The notes: generated by a model not told the origin, from the letters alone. A stretch of 16,354 nt of DNA from JBEKYD01 sp049509915 (GCA_049509915.1 JBEKZL010000208.1:1-16354), one strand, 5' to 3'; shown: positions 1-6,098, counted from the first letter of the stretch. Made by a program: numbers and translations.

Positions 1-294
1 GCCAAGCTGAATCCCGTTCTTCGAGGCTGGGGGAATTACTTCCGAACGGGCACGAGCTCACGGGAGTTTCTAAAGATGGACCGATTCGTGTATTCGCGAC
101 TGGTGCGCTGGTTAAATCGGCGAGGCGGGCAGCGGGCAACGCGGCGGGGCATCTGGACCGGCGAACAGTTTTGGGGTATGGGTCTGCACCGCCTGCGTGG
201 GACCGTGCGCTACCCGGCGCAAGCCGCACCAGGAAGATCATCGTTAAGCCGTGTGCGGGAAAACCGCCCGCACGGTTTGAAAGGGGTTTGTTGA
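1..294 (+). CDS. ltrA: Group II intron reverse transcriptase/maturase, C-terminal part (partial)
   Basis: The reading frame is open from the first base and ends at TGA 292-294; the N-terminus and all RT catalytic motifs lie upstream of the window. The visible 97 residues begin with a group II intron maturase-specific (domain X) signature, LNPVLRGWGNYFR, followed by a FLKMDRFVYSRLVRWLNRR-type helix. The C-terminal stretch GTVRYP...SRVRENRPHGLKG is common in annotated bacterial intron-encoded proteins. Domain X binds the intron RNA and helps splicing, while the RT part copies the intron during retrohoming. The last 16 codons are also the domain V ribozyme sequence, so protein and ribozyme share these bases. 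The ATG at 76 is an internal methionine, not the gene start. Family assignment is firm; integrity of the whole protein cannot be judged. Confidence 0.9.
   Translation, partial: AKLNPVLRGWGNYFRTGTSSREFLKMDRFVYSRLVRWLNRRGGQRATRRGIWTGEQFWGMGLHRLRGTVRYPAQAAPGRSSLSRVRENRPHGLKGVC
246..278 (+). ncRNA. Group II intron domain V (catalytic hairpin)
   Basis: A 33-nt hairpin with the domain V layout. The lower stem pairs 246-254 with 270-278 and contains the AGC catalytic triad at 247-249. A two-base CC bulge lies on the 3' strand at 268-269. The upper stem pairs 255-258 with 264-267, closed by a GAAAA loop at 259-263. The CCGT/ACGG block is the usual domain V core. The hairpin lies inside the maturase reading frame. 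Confidence 0.88.
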
Positions 295-338
295 AAACGG
301 GCTGGCTATTCTAGCCAGTACCGCGTCAAAATCTACCT
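279..338 (+). ncRNA. Group II intron domain V-VI linker and domain VI-like stem
   Basis: After domain V there is a strong hairpin: 298-301 plus CTGGCTA at 302-308, loop TTC, then TAGCCAG at 312-318 and 319-323. In this fold A320 is bulged between the G301-T319 and G300-C321 pairs. A lower stem can form between 284-290 and 327-334 (A331 bulged), or with AGG 282-284 pairing CCT 336-338 (A335 bulged). Domain VI carries the branch-point A, usually 7-8 nt before the 3' splice site. I cannot tell by eye which A is used, so the right boundary given here is approximate. Confidence 0.55.
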
Positions 339-836
339 ATGCCCGTTCCCGTTTCGATCTACCTCCTACGTCATGCTATTGCCGAAGACGCTCGCCCCGG
401 CATGTCCGACCCGGAACGCGCGCTCACCGACGAAGGCAGGACAAAATTGCGCCGCGTGCTGAAGCGGGCTCGCGCGGCCGGGGTTGCTCCCAGCCTGATT
501 CTTTCCAGCCCGTACCGGCGCGCCCTTGAGACGGCGGACATGGCGGCGCAGGCGTTGGGTTACCAGGGCAAAATCGTGGAAACCCCGGCGCTCGAACCGA
601 TGGCTTCGCCGCGCGACGCCTGGGACGTAATTCGCCAGCGGCGCGGCGAGGAAGCTATCCTGCTTGCCACCCATGGCCCGCTGGTCGGCTCGCTGGTGGC
701 ATTCCTTCTTCGCTCCCCGGCCCTGGAGGTGGACATGAAGAAAGCCGCGCTAGTACGAGTCGACTGCCAAAATTTGAGCCCGGAGCCGAATGGCGTGCTC
801 AAATGGATGTTGACGCCTGCCGTTAGCGGAGAGTAA
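339..836 (+). CDS. sixA: SixA-like phosphohistidine phosphatase (histidine phosphatase superfamily)
   Basis: A 165-residue cytoplasmic protein, about the size of SixA. The catalytic RHA motif is at residues 11-13 (H12 is the expected phospho-acceptor). SSPYRRALETA at 56-66 supplies the phosphate-binding arginines, and H112 in ATHGPLVG is the second catalytic histidine. SixA enzymes remove phosphate from phosphohistidine, classically on the ArcB HPt domain or the nitrogen PTS; the substrate here is unknown. ATG 339 is the only plausible start: the in-frame stop TAG at 312-314 lies just upstream, with no other start codon between. No Shine-Dalgarno sequence precedes the ATG; instead the group II intron ends there. 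The stop codon directly abuts the next ATG at 837, so the two genes are probably co-translated. Superfamily membership is sure; SixA rather than another short histidine phosphatase is likely. Confidence 0.85.
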   Translation: MPVPVSIYLLRHAIAEDARPGMSDPERALTDEGRTKLRRVLKRARAAGVAPSLILSSPYRRALETADMAAQALGYQGKIVETPALEPMASPRDAWDVIRQRRGEEAILLATHGPLVGSLVAFLLRSPALEVDMKKAALVRVDCQNLSPEPNGVLKWMLTPAVSGE

Positions 837-1907
837 ATGAACATCGCTACAGCTACCGAGCGGTACGAAGCCTGGCTCGCGCGCCACCTGACTCTTCTCG
901 ACGGCGACCTGCGCTTCAAGCACGAACAGATGCGCACGGCCGTCTTTCCATTCCTGCGGGCTACGTATTACCGCTGGGCGCAGATATGGGCGGACACAGT
1001 GGGCGAGGCGGCGCGCGCCCCTTCCGTGCTGGCGGTGGGCGATCTCCACGTGGAGAACTTCGGGACCTGGCGCGACATCGAAGGCCGCCTGATCTGGGGC
1101 ATCAACGACTTCGACGAAGCCTGGACCATGCCCTACACAAACGACTTGATTCGCCTTGCCACCAGCGCCCTGCTGGCGGACATGGCATGCGGAGAAAAGC
1201 CCGGCATCGAAGGGATATTAAAAGGTTATCGGGACGGCGTGGAAGCCGCCGGCCGCGCCTTCGTGCTGGCCGAGAATCACCCCGTGCTGCGCCAGATGGC
1301 CACGGCTCGGCTGCACGAACCGGAAAAATTTTGGGAAAAGCTGCACGCCCTGCCCGAGGTGACCGACGAACCGCCCGCCGGCGCAATGAAGGCCATTGCC
1401 CGCATGATGCCGGAAAAGGGTCTGCACTGGAAAGTCTCGCATCGCGTGGCCGGATTGGGCAGCCTGGGCCGTCAGCGCTTTGTCGCCGTGGCCGACTGGC
1501 ATGGTGGTTCCGTCGCTCGCGAAGCTAAAGCCCTGGCTCCTTCGGCCTGCGTTTGGGCCAGTCGCGGCGACGGTACCGCCGCGATTCGCTATCAGGAAAC
1601 CATCGACCATGCTGTACGCTGCCCCGATCTGTTCGTACGCCTGCAGAGGCGCTGGATCGTGCGACGTCTGGCGCCGGACTGCTCCCGTATCGAGCTGGCA
1701 TCGTTGCCGGAGAATCGCGATGAAATCAAGCTGCTGCACGCCATGGGCTTTGAAACCGCCAATATTCACCTGGGCTCGGTGAAGCCGCGCGCCGTGCTGG
1801 AGGACCTGAAAAAGCGGCCGCGCGGCTGGCTGTTGACCGCGGCGCTCAAGATGCGGAAAGCCGTCCAGGCCGATTTCGAAGAGTATGGCAAGGGTCGGCG
1901 GGAGTAA
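837..1907 (+). CDS. DUF2252 family protein (kinase-fold-like)
   Basis: A 356-residue soluble protein with DUF2252 hallmarks: GDLHVENFG at 68-76, NDFDEA at 90-95 followed by a DLIRLATS helix, GLGSLGRQRFVAV at 206-218, AREAKALAPSA at 227-237 and LHAMGFETANIHLG at 299-312. GDLHxxN and DFD resemble the catalytic loop and metal-binding DFD of aminoglycoside phosphotransferase/kinase-like enzymes. The glycine-rich GLGSLG and the following basic strand resemble a kinase nucleotide loop and lysine strand, but come after rather than before them. No substrate is known, so a phosphotransferase role is inference. The start ATG directly follows the sixA stop, with a GGAGAG ribosome-binding site at 829-834 inside the end of sixA. 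Coupling to a phosphatase suggests a shared phosphorylated target, which is unproven. Confidence 0.85.
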   Translation: MNIATATERYEAWLARHLTLLDGDLRFKHEQMRTAVFPFLRATYYRWAQIWADTVGEAARAPSVLAVGDLHVENFGTWRDIEGRLIWGINDFDEAWTMPYTNDLIRLATSALLADMACGEKPGIEGILKGYRDGVEAAGRAFVLAENHPVLRQMATARLHEPEKFWEKLHALPEVTDEPPAGAMKAIARMMPEKGLHWKVSHRVAGLGSLGRQRFVAVADWHGGSVAREAKALAPSACVWASRGDGTAAIRYQETIDHAVRCPDLFVRLQRRWIVRRLAPDCSRIELASLPENRDEIKLLHAMGFETANIHLGSVKPRAVLEDLKKRPRGWLLTAALKMRKAVQADFEEYGKGRRE

Positions 1908-1937
1908 AGCTGTCGCTTGACAGTTGCAAGTTGTCAG

Positions 1938-1966
1938 CTAACAGAGGCAGACGATTCGCCTACAAT
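1938..1966 (+). promoter_or_regulatory. Putative sigma70-type promoter of the aminotransferase gene
   Basis: CTAACA at 1938-1943 (4 of 6 bases of the -35 consensus) is followed after exactly 17 bp by TACAAT at 1961-1966 (5 of 6 bases of the -10 consensus). Transcription would begin near 1973 and leave a leader of about 80 nt before the ATG at 2054. This makes the in-frame ATG at 1931 an unlikely start, since it would lie upstream of the transcript. Just upstream, TGACA/TGTCA at 1918-1922 and 1932-1936 form a short inverted repeat of unknown meaning. Confidence 0.45.
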
Positions 1967-2053
1967 CACAGACCAAGGGACTGTGGGGAAGTAACCACTG
2001 AGGATCAGGCCGTTCGTCCGTCCAGGAACGTTTGGGGAACGATTGAACAGACG

Positions 2054-3181
2054 ATGATTTTCTCGACACGACTGGAGTGGGAACCCGTCCCGAATCGTCT
2101 CACGCGTCTACTTCGGGGCAAGCGCCGGGCGGGAGAGCGGATTCTGGATCTGACCGAATCGAATCCGACTCGGGCTGGGCTCGAATATCCGCCCAAAATC
2201 GTCGAATCCTTCGCCGCGAACGAAGTTCTTCGTTATGATCCGGATCCGCGCGGATCAGGCCCCGCCCGGCAAGCCGTGGCCGAGTATTACAACGCTCGCG
2301 GGCTTTGCGCCGAGCCTTCTCAGGTTCTGCTAACCGCAAGTACCAGCGAGGCTTACGCATATCTATTCAAATTGCTCTGCAATCCCGGGGACGAGGTGCT
2401 GGTTCCCAGGCCGTCCTATCCTCTATTCGAGTTTCTGGCCCGAATGGAATCGGTTTCCGTCCGGCAGTATCCTCTGGTGTACCAAGGAGAGTGGGGCATC
2501 GATCTCGAGGCCCTGGAGCAGATGCTGAATGGCCGCACGCGGGCCATCGTTGTGGTGAATCCCAACAATCCGACCGGATCGTTCCTGAAGCGAAGCGAGC
2601 TCAAAGGCCTGGAGCGGCTTTGCGCCACGAGGGGCATGGCCCTGATTTCCGACGAAGTGTTCGCCGATTACGCCTTTGCGCCGGACGCGGAGCGCGTCGG
2701 CATGGTGGCCGCGGTGGAAGATTGTCTGGCGTTTTCGCTCAGCGGCCTTTCCAAAGTGGCCGGCCTGCCCCAGATGAAACTGGGTCGCCAGGCGCTGGAG
2801 GGGCTGGAATGGATTGCCGATACCTATCTTTCGGTGAGCGCGCCGGTGCAGTGCGCCGCCGCCCGGCTACTCCGTTTTGGCGAAGAAGTGGCCGAACAGA
2901 TCCGCGTCCGCACCGCCCAAAACCTCGCCACCGCCAGAACCTGCCTTGAGGGCAGCGCGGGTGGAATTCTGGCGGTCGAGGGCGGGTGGTACTGCGTCAT
3001 TCGGGTACCCGTCACCCGCGGCGAAGAAGAATGGGTGCTGGAGATCCTTGATCTCGACAACGTGCTTCTGCAGCCGGGCTTCTTCTATGATTTCGAAGAA
3101 GAAGCCTACCTGGTGGCCAGCCTGTTGACCAATCCGGCCGACTTCACCGAAGGCCTGAGGCGCTTGCGCGGCCGGTTGTAA
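2054..3181 (+). CDS. PLP-dependent aminotransferase, class I/II (fold type I)
   Basis: A 375-residue cytoplasmic enzyme of the aspartate aminotransferase fold; amino donor and acceptor cannot be read from sequence. Landmarks are LDLTESNPTRAGL at 31-43, PRPSYPLFE at 118-126, NPNNPTG at 169-175, SDEVF at 199-203 (D200 contacts the PLP nitrogen) and SGLSKVAGLPQMKLG at 230-244, with K234 as the PLP Schiff-base lysine and K242 at the usual phosphate-binding Arg position. Directly after K242-LG the chain jumps to an RQALEGLEWIADTYLS helix. Relatives as I recall them carry roughly 12-15 more residues here, so a small in-frame deletion is possible. The C-terminal SLLTNP segment lacks the classical carboxylate-binding arginine. 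I chose ATG 2054 because the protein then starts like its family and a promoter lies at 1938-1966. An in-frame ATG at 1931 exists but would add unrelated sequence. Confidence 0.85.
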   Translation: MIFSTRLEWEPVPNRLTRLLRGKRRAGERILDLTESNPTRAGLEYPPKIVESFAANEVLRYDPDPRGSGPARQAVAEYYNARGLCAEPSQVLLTASTSEAYAYLFKLLCNPGDEVLVPRPSYPLFEFLARMESVSVRQYPLVYQGEWGIDLEALEQMLNGRTRAIVVVNPNNPTGSFLKRSELKGLERLCATRGMALISDEVFADYAFAPDAERVGMVAAVEDCLAFSLSGLSKVAGLPQMKLGRQALEGLEWIADTYLSVSAPVQCAAARLLRFGEEVAEQIRVRTAQNLATARTCLEGSAGGILAVEGGWYCVIRVPVTRGEEEWVLEILDLDNVLLQPGFFYDFEEEAYLVASLLTNPADFTEGLRRLRGRL

Positions 3182-3186
3182 CCGGC
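3171..3186. terminator. Hairpin at the aminotransferase stop codon, possible bidirectional terminator
   Basis: GCCGGT at 3171-3176 and ACCGGC at 3181-3186 form a 6-bp stem with a TGTA loop that includes the TAA stop. It lies between the convergent aminotransferase and vapC genes. No T-tract follows on either strand, so this is a weak terminator candidate. Confidence 0.3.
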
Positions 3187-3206
3187 AAGCGCAGTCGACA
3201 ACGCGG

Positions 3207-3512
3207 CTAGAGAGGATAAGCCAAGTGGTTCGGGTAAACGGCGGTCATGTGGGTGTAGCGCTTGAAGTCATCCGGGTTCAGTGTCAGCAGGTGGGTAACC
3301 CTGTGAACACTCCTAGCGGCGGCCAGGCGTGCGTCATGCACCTGCACGCCAGCGACGGAGTGCGCAAAAACCAGGCGCCGCCGCTCGCGATAAACGGCCC
3401 CGCCTTCGGCAAGCGCGGCAAGTGCCGCATTCACAATGGCGTGATCGGGATCGTCGCGGCGCGCCACTCTGAGCGGGATGTTGCTATCGACCAGATGATT
3501 CGGTATGGCCAC
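3207..3512 (-). pseudogene. vapC: VapC-like PIN-domain toxin with internal deletion
   Basis: The 101-residue product begins like a PIN ribonuclease toxin (HLVDSNIPLRVARRDDPDH, first metal-binding Asp D9). It ends like one (VQVHDARLAAA with D60, then THLLTLNPDDFKRY at 73-86). PIN toxins of this type are usually about 135-150 residues. The central block carrying the conserved glutamate (an E-x-W...TRP region) is absent: GGAVY at 37-41 runs straight into RERRRLVFAHSV. The remaining frame is open, so an in-frame deletion of roughly 40-45 codons is the simplest reading. Loss of an acidic active-site residue predicts no RNase activity. The GTG start at 3512-3510 overlaps the antitoxin stop by one base (TAGTG), typical of a coupled toxin-antitoxin pair. 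Confidence 0.75.
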
Positions 3513-3772
3513 TATGCGTGGTCCTGATAAATCATCTCGCGGGAGAATCTCTCGCCGGGCCGCGGTGGAATCCTGTCGGAGAGGGCGGCGAGATCGTCGA
3601 GCCAGGCCCGGATCTCTTCGCGTGTGCGTACCTGGGCCGCCGCTGACCGGGGTAGGCGAAGGCGCAATGCGTCCAGCGCCTGCTCCAACGCCTCATCCGC
3701 GGTGTGCGCCAATCCGGAGTCGATTGCCTGCAACAACAGCCGCTCCTGGTCAGGTCTTAGGATGATCGTCAT
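3512..3772 (-). CDS. vapB: VapB-like antitoxin of a type II toxin-antitoxin pair
   Basis: An 86-residue protein. The N-terminal part (TIILRPDQERLLLQAIDSG, then ADEALEQALDAL) looks like a ribbon-helix-helix/ParD-like DNA-binding domain. The C-terminal tail, with ALSDRIPPRPGE then FSREMIYQDHA, matches the toxin-binding tail of antitoxins paired with PIN toxins. It would bind and inhibit VapC and repress its own promoter. An excellent AGGAGG ribosome-binding site lies 8 nt before the ATG on the minus strand (about 3781-3786). A possible promoter further upstream (TAGACT near 3819-3824) is weak. The partner toxin appears internally deleted, so this antitoxin may be a relic or may act on another toxin elsewhere. 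Confidence 0.8.
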   Translation of the reverse strand: MTIILRPDQERLLLQAIDSGLAHTADEALEQALDALRLRLPRSAAAQVRTREEIRAWLDDLAALSDRIPPRPGERFSREMIYQDHA

Positions 3773-3924
3773 GAAAATCGCCTCCTGTTATTGTCGCGTT
3801 CGCTCGAGCCTAAAGTCTACAGCGCCGAGAGCGCCTGTTGTCACCCGGTTTTCCGGATAATGCCCGCAGCCGTCGTCTTTCTCTTCCCGAATAGGCCTGG
3901 TTCGGTCGTTGTACACTCATTCTG

Positions 3925-4116
3925 ATGGCTGATCGTATGGCGGGTGACGTCAGGGGGATGGTGTGCGAGCGCTGCATGACGTCCATACCTCCCAAGGCGC
4001 CGCGCTGTCCCAGTTGCGGACAGCCGGTTCCGAATCCACATCTCTTTCTGTATGCGGTAGTGGTCTTCGCGGTGCTGGCGGTGGGACTGACGGTTTGGTT
4101 CACCGTCGTGCGGTAA
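3925..4116 (+). CDS. Small zinc-ribbon protein with one C-terminal membrane helix
   Basis: A 63-residue protein with two CxxC pairs (C14/C17 in CERC and C28/C31 in CPSC), the signature of a minimal zinc ribbon. A hydrophobic helix follows at about 40-62 (FLYAVVVFAVLAVGLTVWF) and ends in a single Arg, so it is probably a tail-anchored inner-membrane protein with the ribbon in the cytoplasm. No function can be assigned. Neither ATG 3925 nor the in-frame ATGs at 3937 and 3958 has a convincing ribosome-binding site. A TACACT box at 3912-3917 would place transcription start almost on ATG 3925, compatible with a leaderless message but weakly supported. It is a lone plus-strand gene among minus-strand neighbours. 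Confidence 0.6.
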   Translation: MADRMAGDVRGMVCERCMTSIPPKAPRCPSCGQPVPNPHLFLYAVVVFAVLAVGLTVWFTVVR

Positions 4117-4136
4117 GGACGGCTCCCGGCTCGCGA

Positions 4137-4607
4137 TTACATCCGTTTCTTGCGGGCTTCCACCCAGGCGGGAAATACGCCGGGGTTTTCCAGCCAGACG
4201 AGCATCCACTCCGCCATTTCGCGCTTTTGCGCGCGCTTCGTCTCGGGCAGGTTGGCGCTGGCGGCCAGGAACTTGGCCCGATCCTTGGCGGCGATTGCCT
4301 GGCGGCGGCAGTAGCGGGCCCGCTCGCGATCGTCCGCTTCCAGCGCCGAGGCGTAGACCGCGGTCAGTTCGCTCAGGCTCCTCTCCAGTTCCTCGAAGCT
4401 GTGTTGCCTCACACCCGCGTAAGGCTGCGCAAACGGCAGACCGGTGGCGCGCACCAGCTCCCGCAGGTAACTTTCCGAAACCGGTGCCAGCGTCGCGAGC
4501 AGATCGAGCCAGACGGCCTCGTCGATGGCGCCCGGTTGAGCCGCGGCGAGGTAGGCGGCCAGGCGCTGTTTGATGGACTTAGGCTTGCCACTAGCCGATG
4601 GGCTCAT
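4137..4607 (-). CDS. Uncharacterised helical protein coupled to mltG
   Basis: A 156-residue protein I do not recognise. It has no signal peptide or membrane helix. It is charged and mostly helical by composition, with one long Arg/Lys/Ala-rich helical region (about 70-137), a short Pro-containing break at 58-62 (PFAQP) and a basic C-terminus ending ARKKRM. The start ATG at 4607-4605 overlaps the mltG stop (ATGA), so it is the last gene of ruvX-mltG-unknown and probably needs upstream translation. The frame stays open upstream to 4898, but that extension lies antisense-free inside mltG in another frame and is Pro/Arg-rich, as expected of a shadow. Position suggests a housekeeping or envelope link, nothing more specific. 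Confidence 0.65.
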   Translation of the reverse strand: MSPSASGKPKSIKQRLAAYLAAAQPGAIDEAVWLDLLATLAPVSESYLRELVRATGLPFAQPYAGVRQHSFEELERSLSELTAVYASALEADDRERARYCRRQAIAAKDRAKFLAASANLPETKRAQKREMAEWMLVWLENPGVFPAWVEARKKRM

Positions 4608-5581
4608 TTGTGCGTCCCGCGCCGATAACGCTCCACGGCTGCCTGGTGCTCGGCCAGACGGAGGGAAAACTGGTGGCCGCCGGAGCCGTCCGCCCGGGCC
4701 ACGAAATACAGCGCCTGGGACACAGCCGGATGAATCGTCGCGCGAATCGATTCCAAGCCGGGATTGGCAATGGGACCGGGCGGAAGGCCCGCGCGGCGGT
4801 AAGTGTTGTACGGGTTGCGGCTGGCCAGGTCTGAACGGTGGATTTGGCCGCGCCAGCGCTGGTCGAGCAGCGCGGCATAGATCGTGGTGGAGTCGCAATC
4901 GAGCGCCATTCCTGCCCGCAACCGGTTGAAGAAGACCGCGGCGATCAGGGGGCGCTCCTCCGCCAGCTTACCTTCGCGCTCCACCAGCGAAGCCATGGTC
5001 ACGGTTTGATGAATGTTGCCGCCGCCGGTTTTGTTCCAGGCTTCGCGAAAGCGGGCGGTCATCTGGCGGCAGAGGTCGCGCGGCGAGGCGTGGCGGGTCA
5101 GGCGGTAGGTTTCGGGGAAAAGGTAACCCTCCAGGCTGGGCGCTTCGGGGTCGAGATCGCGAATCGAAGACGGGTCCCGCGCGGCCCGCAGGAATTCCTC
5201 GGCGCTGAAGATGCCGAACTGGCCGGCAGCTTGAGCGATATCGAACATATTCCAGCCTTCCGGAACCGTCAGCGCGTAATAGAAGACATCGCCGCGCGCG
5301 AGGCGCTGGACGATCTCGCCGGCGCTGGCTGCATGCTCGAAATGGTACTCGCCGGCCTGCAGCACCCGGCTGCGCGTCCACAGGCGGGCAGCCACGAAAT
5401 CCCACGGGCTGCGCACCACCCCCGCGGCCGCCAGCCGCTGCCCCATGGCGAACGTCGTCGTGCCTCGCGGCAGGTCGACAAACACCGCCTCGTCAAAACC
5501 CTGGTACGGCTGCCGGAGGCGCCACGCGGCACCCCCCAGCAGCACGACGAAACCCAGCGCGACCCATCCCAGCCGATTCAT
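4604..5581 (-). CDS. mltG: Endolytic murein transglycosylase MltG (YceG-like)
   Basis: A 325-residue inner-membrane enzyme that cleaves nascent peptidoglycan glycan strands and is thought to terminate chain growth. The N-terminal anchor is residues 4-20 (LGWVALGFVVLLGGAAW). A LysM-like region follows, with LPRGTTTFAMGQRLAAAGVV at 37-56 and LQAGEYHF at 74-81. The catalytic domain carries EGYLFPETY at 151-159, TMASLVEREGK at 195-205 with E201 in the catalytic glutamate position, NPYNTYRRAGLPPGPIANPG at 256-275 and a terminal GGHQFSLRLAEH block. Length is near the family norm of about 330-340. Both ends overlap their neighbours by 4 bp (ATGA), so translation of ruvX, mltG and the following gene is coupled. 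Confidence 0.95.
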   Translation of the reverse strand: MNRLGWVALGFVVLLGGAAWRLRQPYQGFDEAVFVDLPRGTTTFAMGQRLAAAGVVRSPWDFVAARLWTRSRVLQAGEYHFEHAASAGEIVQRLARGDVFYYALTVPEGWNMFDIAQAAGQFGIFSAEEFLRAARDPSSIRDLDPEAPSLEGYLFPETYRLTRHASPRDLCRQMTARFREAWNKTGGGNIHQTVTMASLVEREGKLAEERPLIAAVFFNRLRAGMALDCDSTTIYAALLDQRWRGQIHRSDLASRNPYNTYRRAGLPPGPIANPGLESIRATIHPAVSQALYFVARADGSGGHQFSLRLAEHQAAVERYRRGTHK

Positions 5582-6045
5582 AACGAATCGAGGTAGCTCT
5601 GCAACAGAATCACCGCCGAAAGCCGGTCCACCGCGGCGGCCCGCTTTTCGATGCTGATGCCGCTGGCGCGTAGCACCCGCCCGGCCTCCACGCTGGTGAG
5701 GCGCTCATCCCATAGTTTGACCGGCAGTCCTGTATATTTTTCCAACGCTTCGGCGAACTCGCGCGCCCACGCCGATTGACGCCCTTCGCTGCCCCCCATA
5801 TTCATCGGGTTCCCCATCAGGAACATTTCCACGCCGCGCTCCCGTGCCAGCCCCTCCAGCGCACCCAGATCGGCGCGCTTCCTGGCGCGCACTAAATTCG
5901 GAAGCCCTTGCGCGGTAATCCCCAGTGGATCGCTGATGGCCAGCCCGATGCGCTTCTTCCCGAGATCGAGAGCCAGAATACGGGGTTTCAGGGCGAAAGC
6001 GGGTGAATCCGTCCCGCCGGTAACAGGCTTGGAACTCAACTCCAT
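5578..6045 (-). CDS. ruvX: RuvX/YqgF-type RNase H-fold nuclease
   Basis: A 155-residue protein of the YqgF/RuvX family. Family members have been linked to Holliday-junction resolution and to pre-16S rRNA 5'-end maturation. The RNase H-fold core starts at ILALDLGKKRIGLAISDP (23-40) with catalytic D27. GNPMNMGGSEG is at 78-88 and LWDERLTSVEA at 111-121 with D113/E114. The final acidic residue is D140 in VDRLSAVILLQSYLD. About 20 extra residues precede the core, so the true start could be downstream, but no good alternative codon with a ribosome-binding site exists. The stop overlaps the mltG start (ATGA). The ruvX-mltG pairing is common in bacteria. Confidence 0.93.
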   Translation of the reverse strand: MELSSKPVTGGTDSPAFALKPRILALDLGKKRIGLAISDPLGITAQGLPNLVRARKRADLGALEGLARERGVEMFLMGNPMNMGGSEGRQSAWAREFAEALEKYTGLPVKLWDERLTSVEAGRVLRASGISIEKRAAAVDRLSAVILLQSYLDSL

Positions 6046-6048
6046 TTC

Positions 6049-6077
6049 ATTATAGTCAAGCTCATGCTAGATTCGAG
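6049..6077 (-). promoter_or_regulatory. Possible -10 box at the ruvX start (weak promoter candidate)
   Basis: A perfect minus-strand TATAAT lies at 6054-6049, only 3 nt before the annotated ruvX ATG. The best -35 at 17-bp spacing is CTCGAA (6077-6072), which is poor. If used, transcription would start near 6042, inside the first codons, so either the box is accidental or ruvX starts further downstream. This is the 53-bp space shared with the divergent AI-2E-family gene. Confidence 0.25.
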
Positions 6078-6098
6078 ATAAGGGTAGCTCATCGTCCC

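Larger units (their letters stand above)
1..338 (+). mobile_element. Group II intron, 3' portion (5' part outside the window)
   Basis: The segment holds, in order, the C-terminus of an intron-encoded reverse transcriptase/maturase, a domain V hairpin and a domain VI-like stem, which is the normal order at the 3' end of a bacterial group II intron. The intron would splice itself out as RNA and could retrohome with its encoded protein. The exact 3' splice site is uncertain. Candidate bulged branch-point adenines at 320, 331 and 335 put it between about 327 and 342, at the start of the sixA-like gene. The left end cannot be seen, so whether the intron is full length and active is unknown. Confidence 0.85.

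Noticed and set aside
1931..2053. N-terminal extension of the aminotransferase from an ATG at 1931
   Set aside because: It would lie upstream of or within the likely promoter (1938-1966) and adds 41 residues unlike the family; the MIFSTRLEWEPVPNRL start at 2054 fits.
3845..3856. CCGG-TTTT-CCGG mini-hairpin in the 152-bp gap between vapB and the zinc-ribbon gene
   Set aside because: Only 4 bp of stem and no T-tract in the relevant place; not enough for a terminator call.
4608..4898. Upstream extension of the 156-residue unknown gene
   Set aside because: It overlaps mltG in another frame, is Pro/Arg-rich and has no ribosome-binding site; the ATGA overlap at 4604-4607 gives a natural start.
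4838..5596. A 252-codon plus-strand open frame
   Set aside because: Antisense to mltG, low-complexity composition and no domain; mltG has its full motif set on the other strand.
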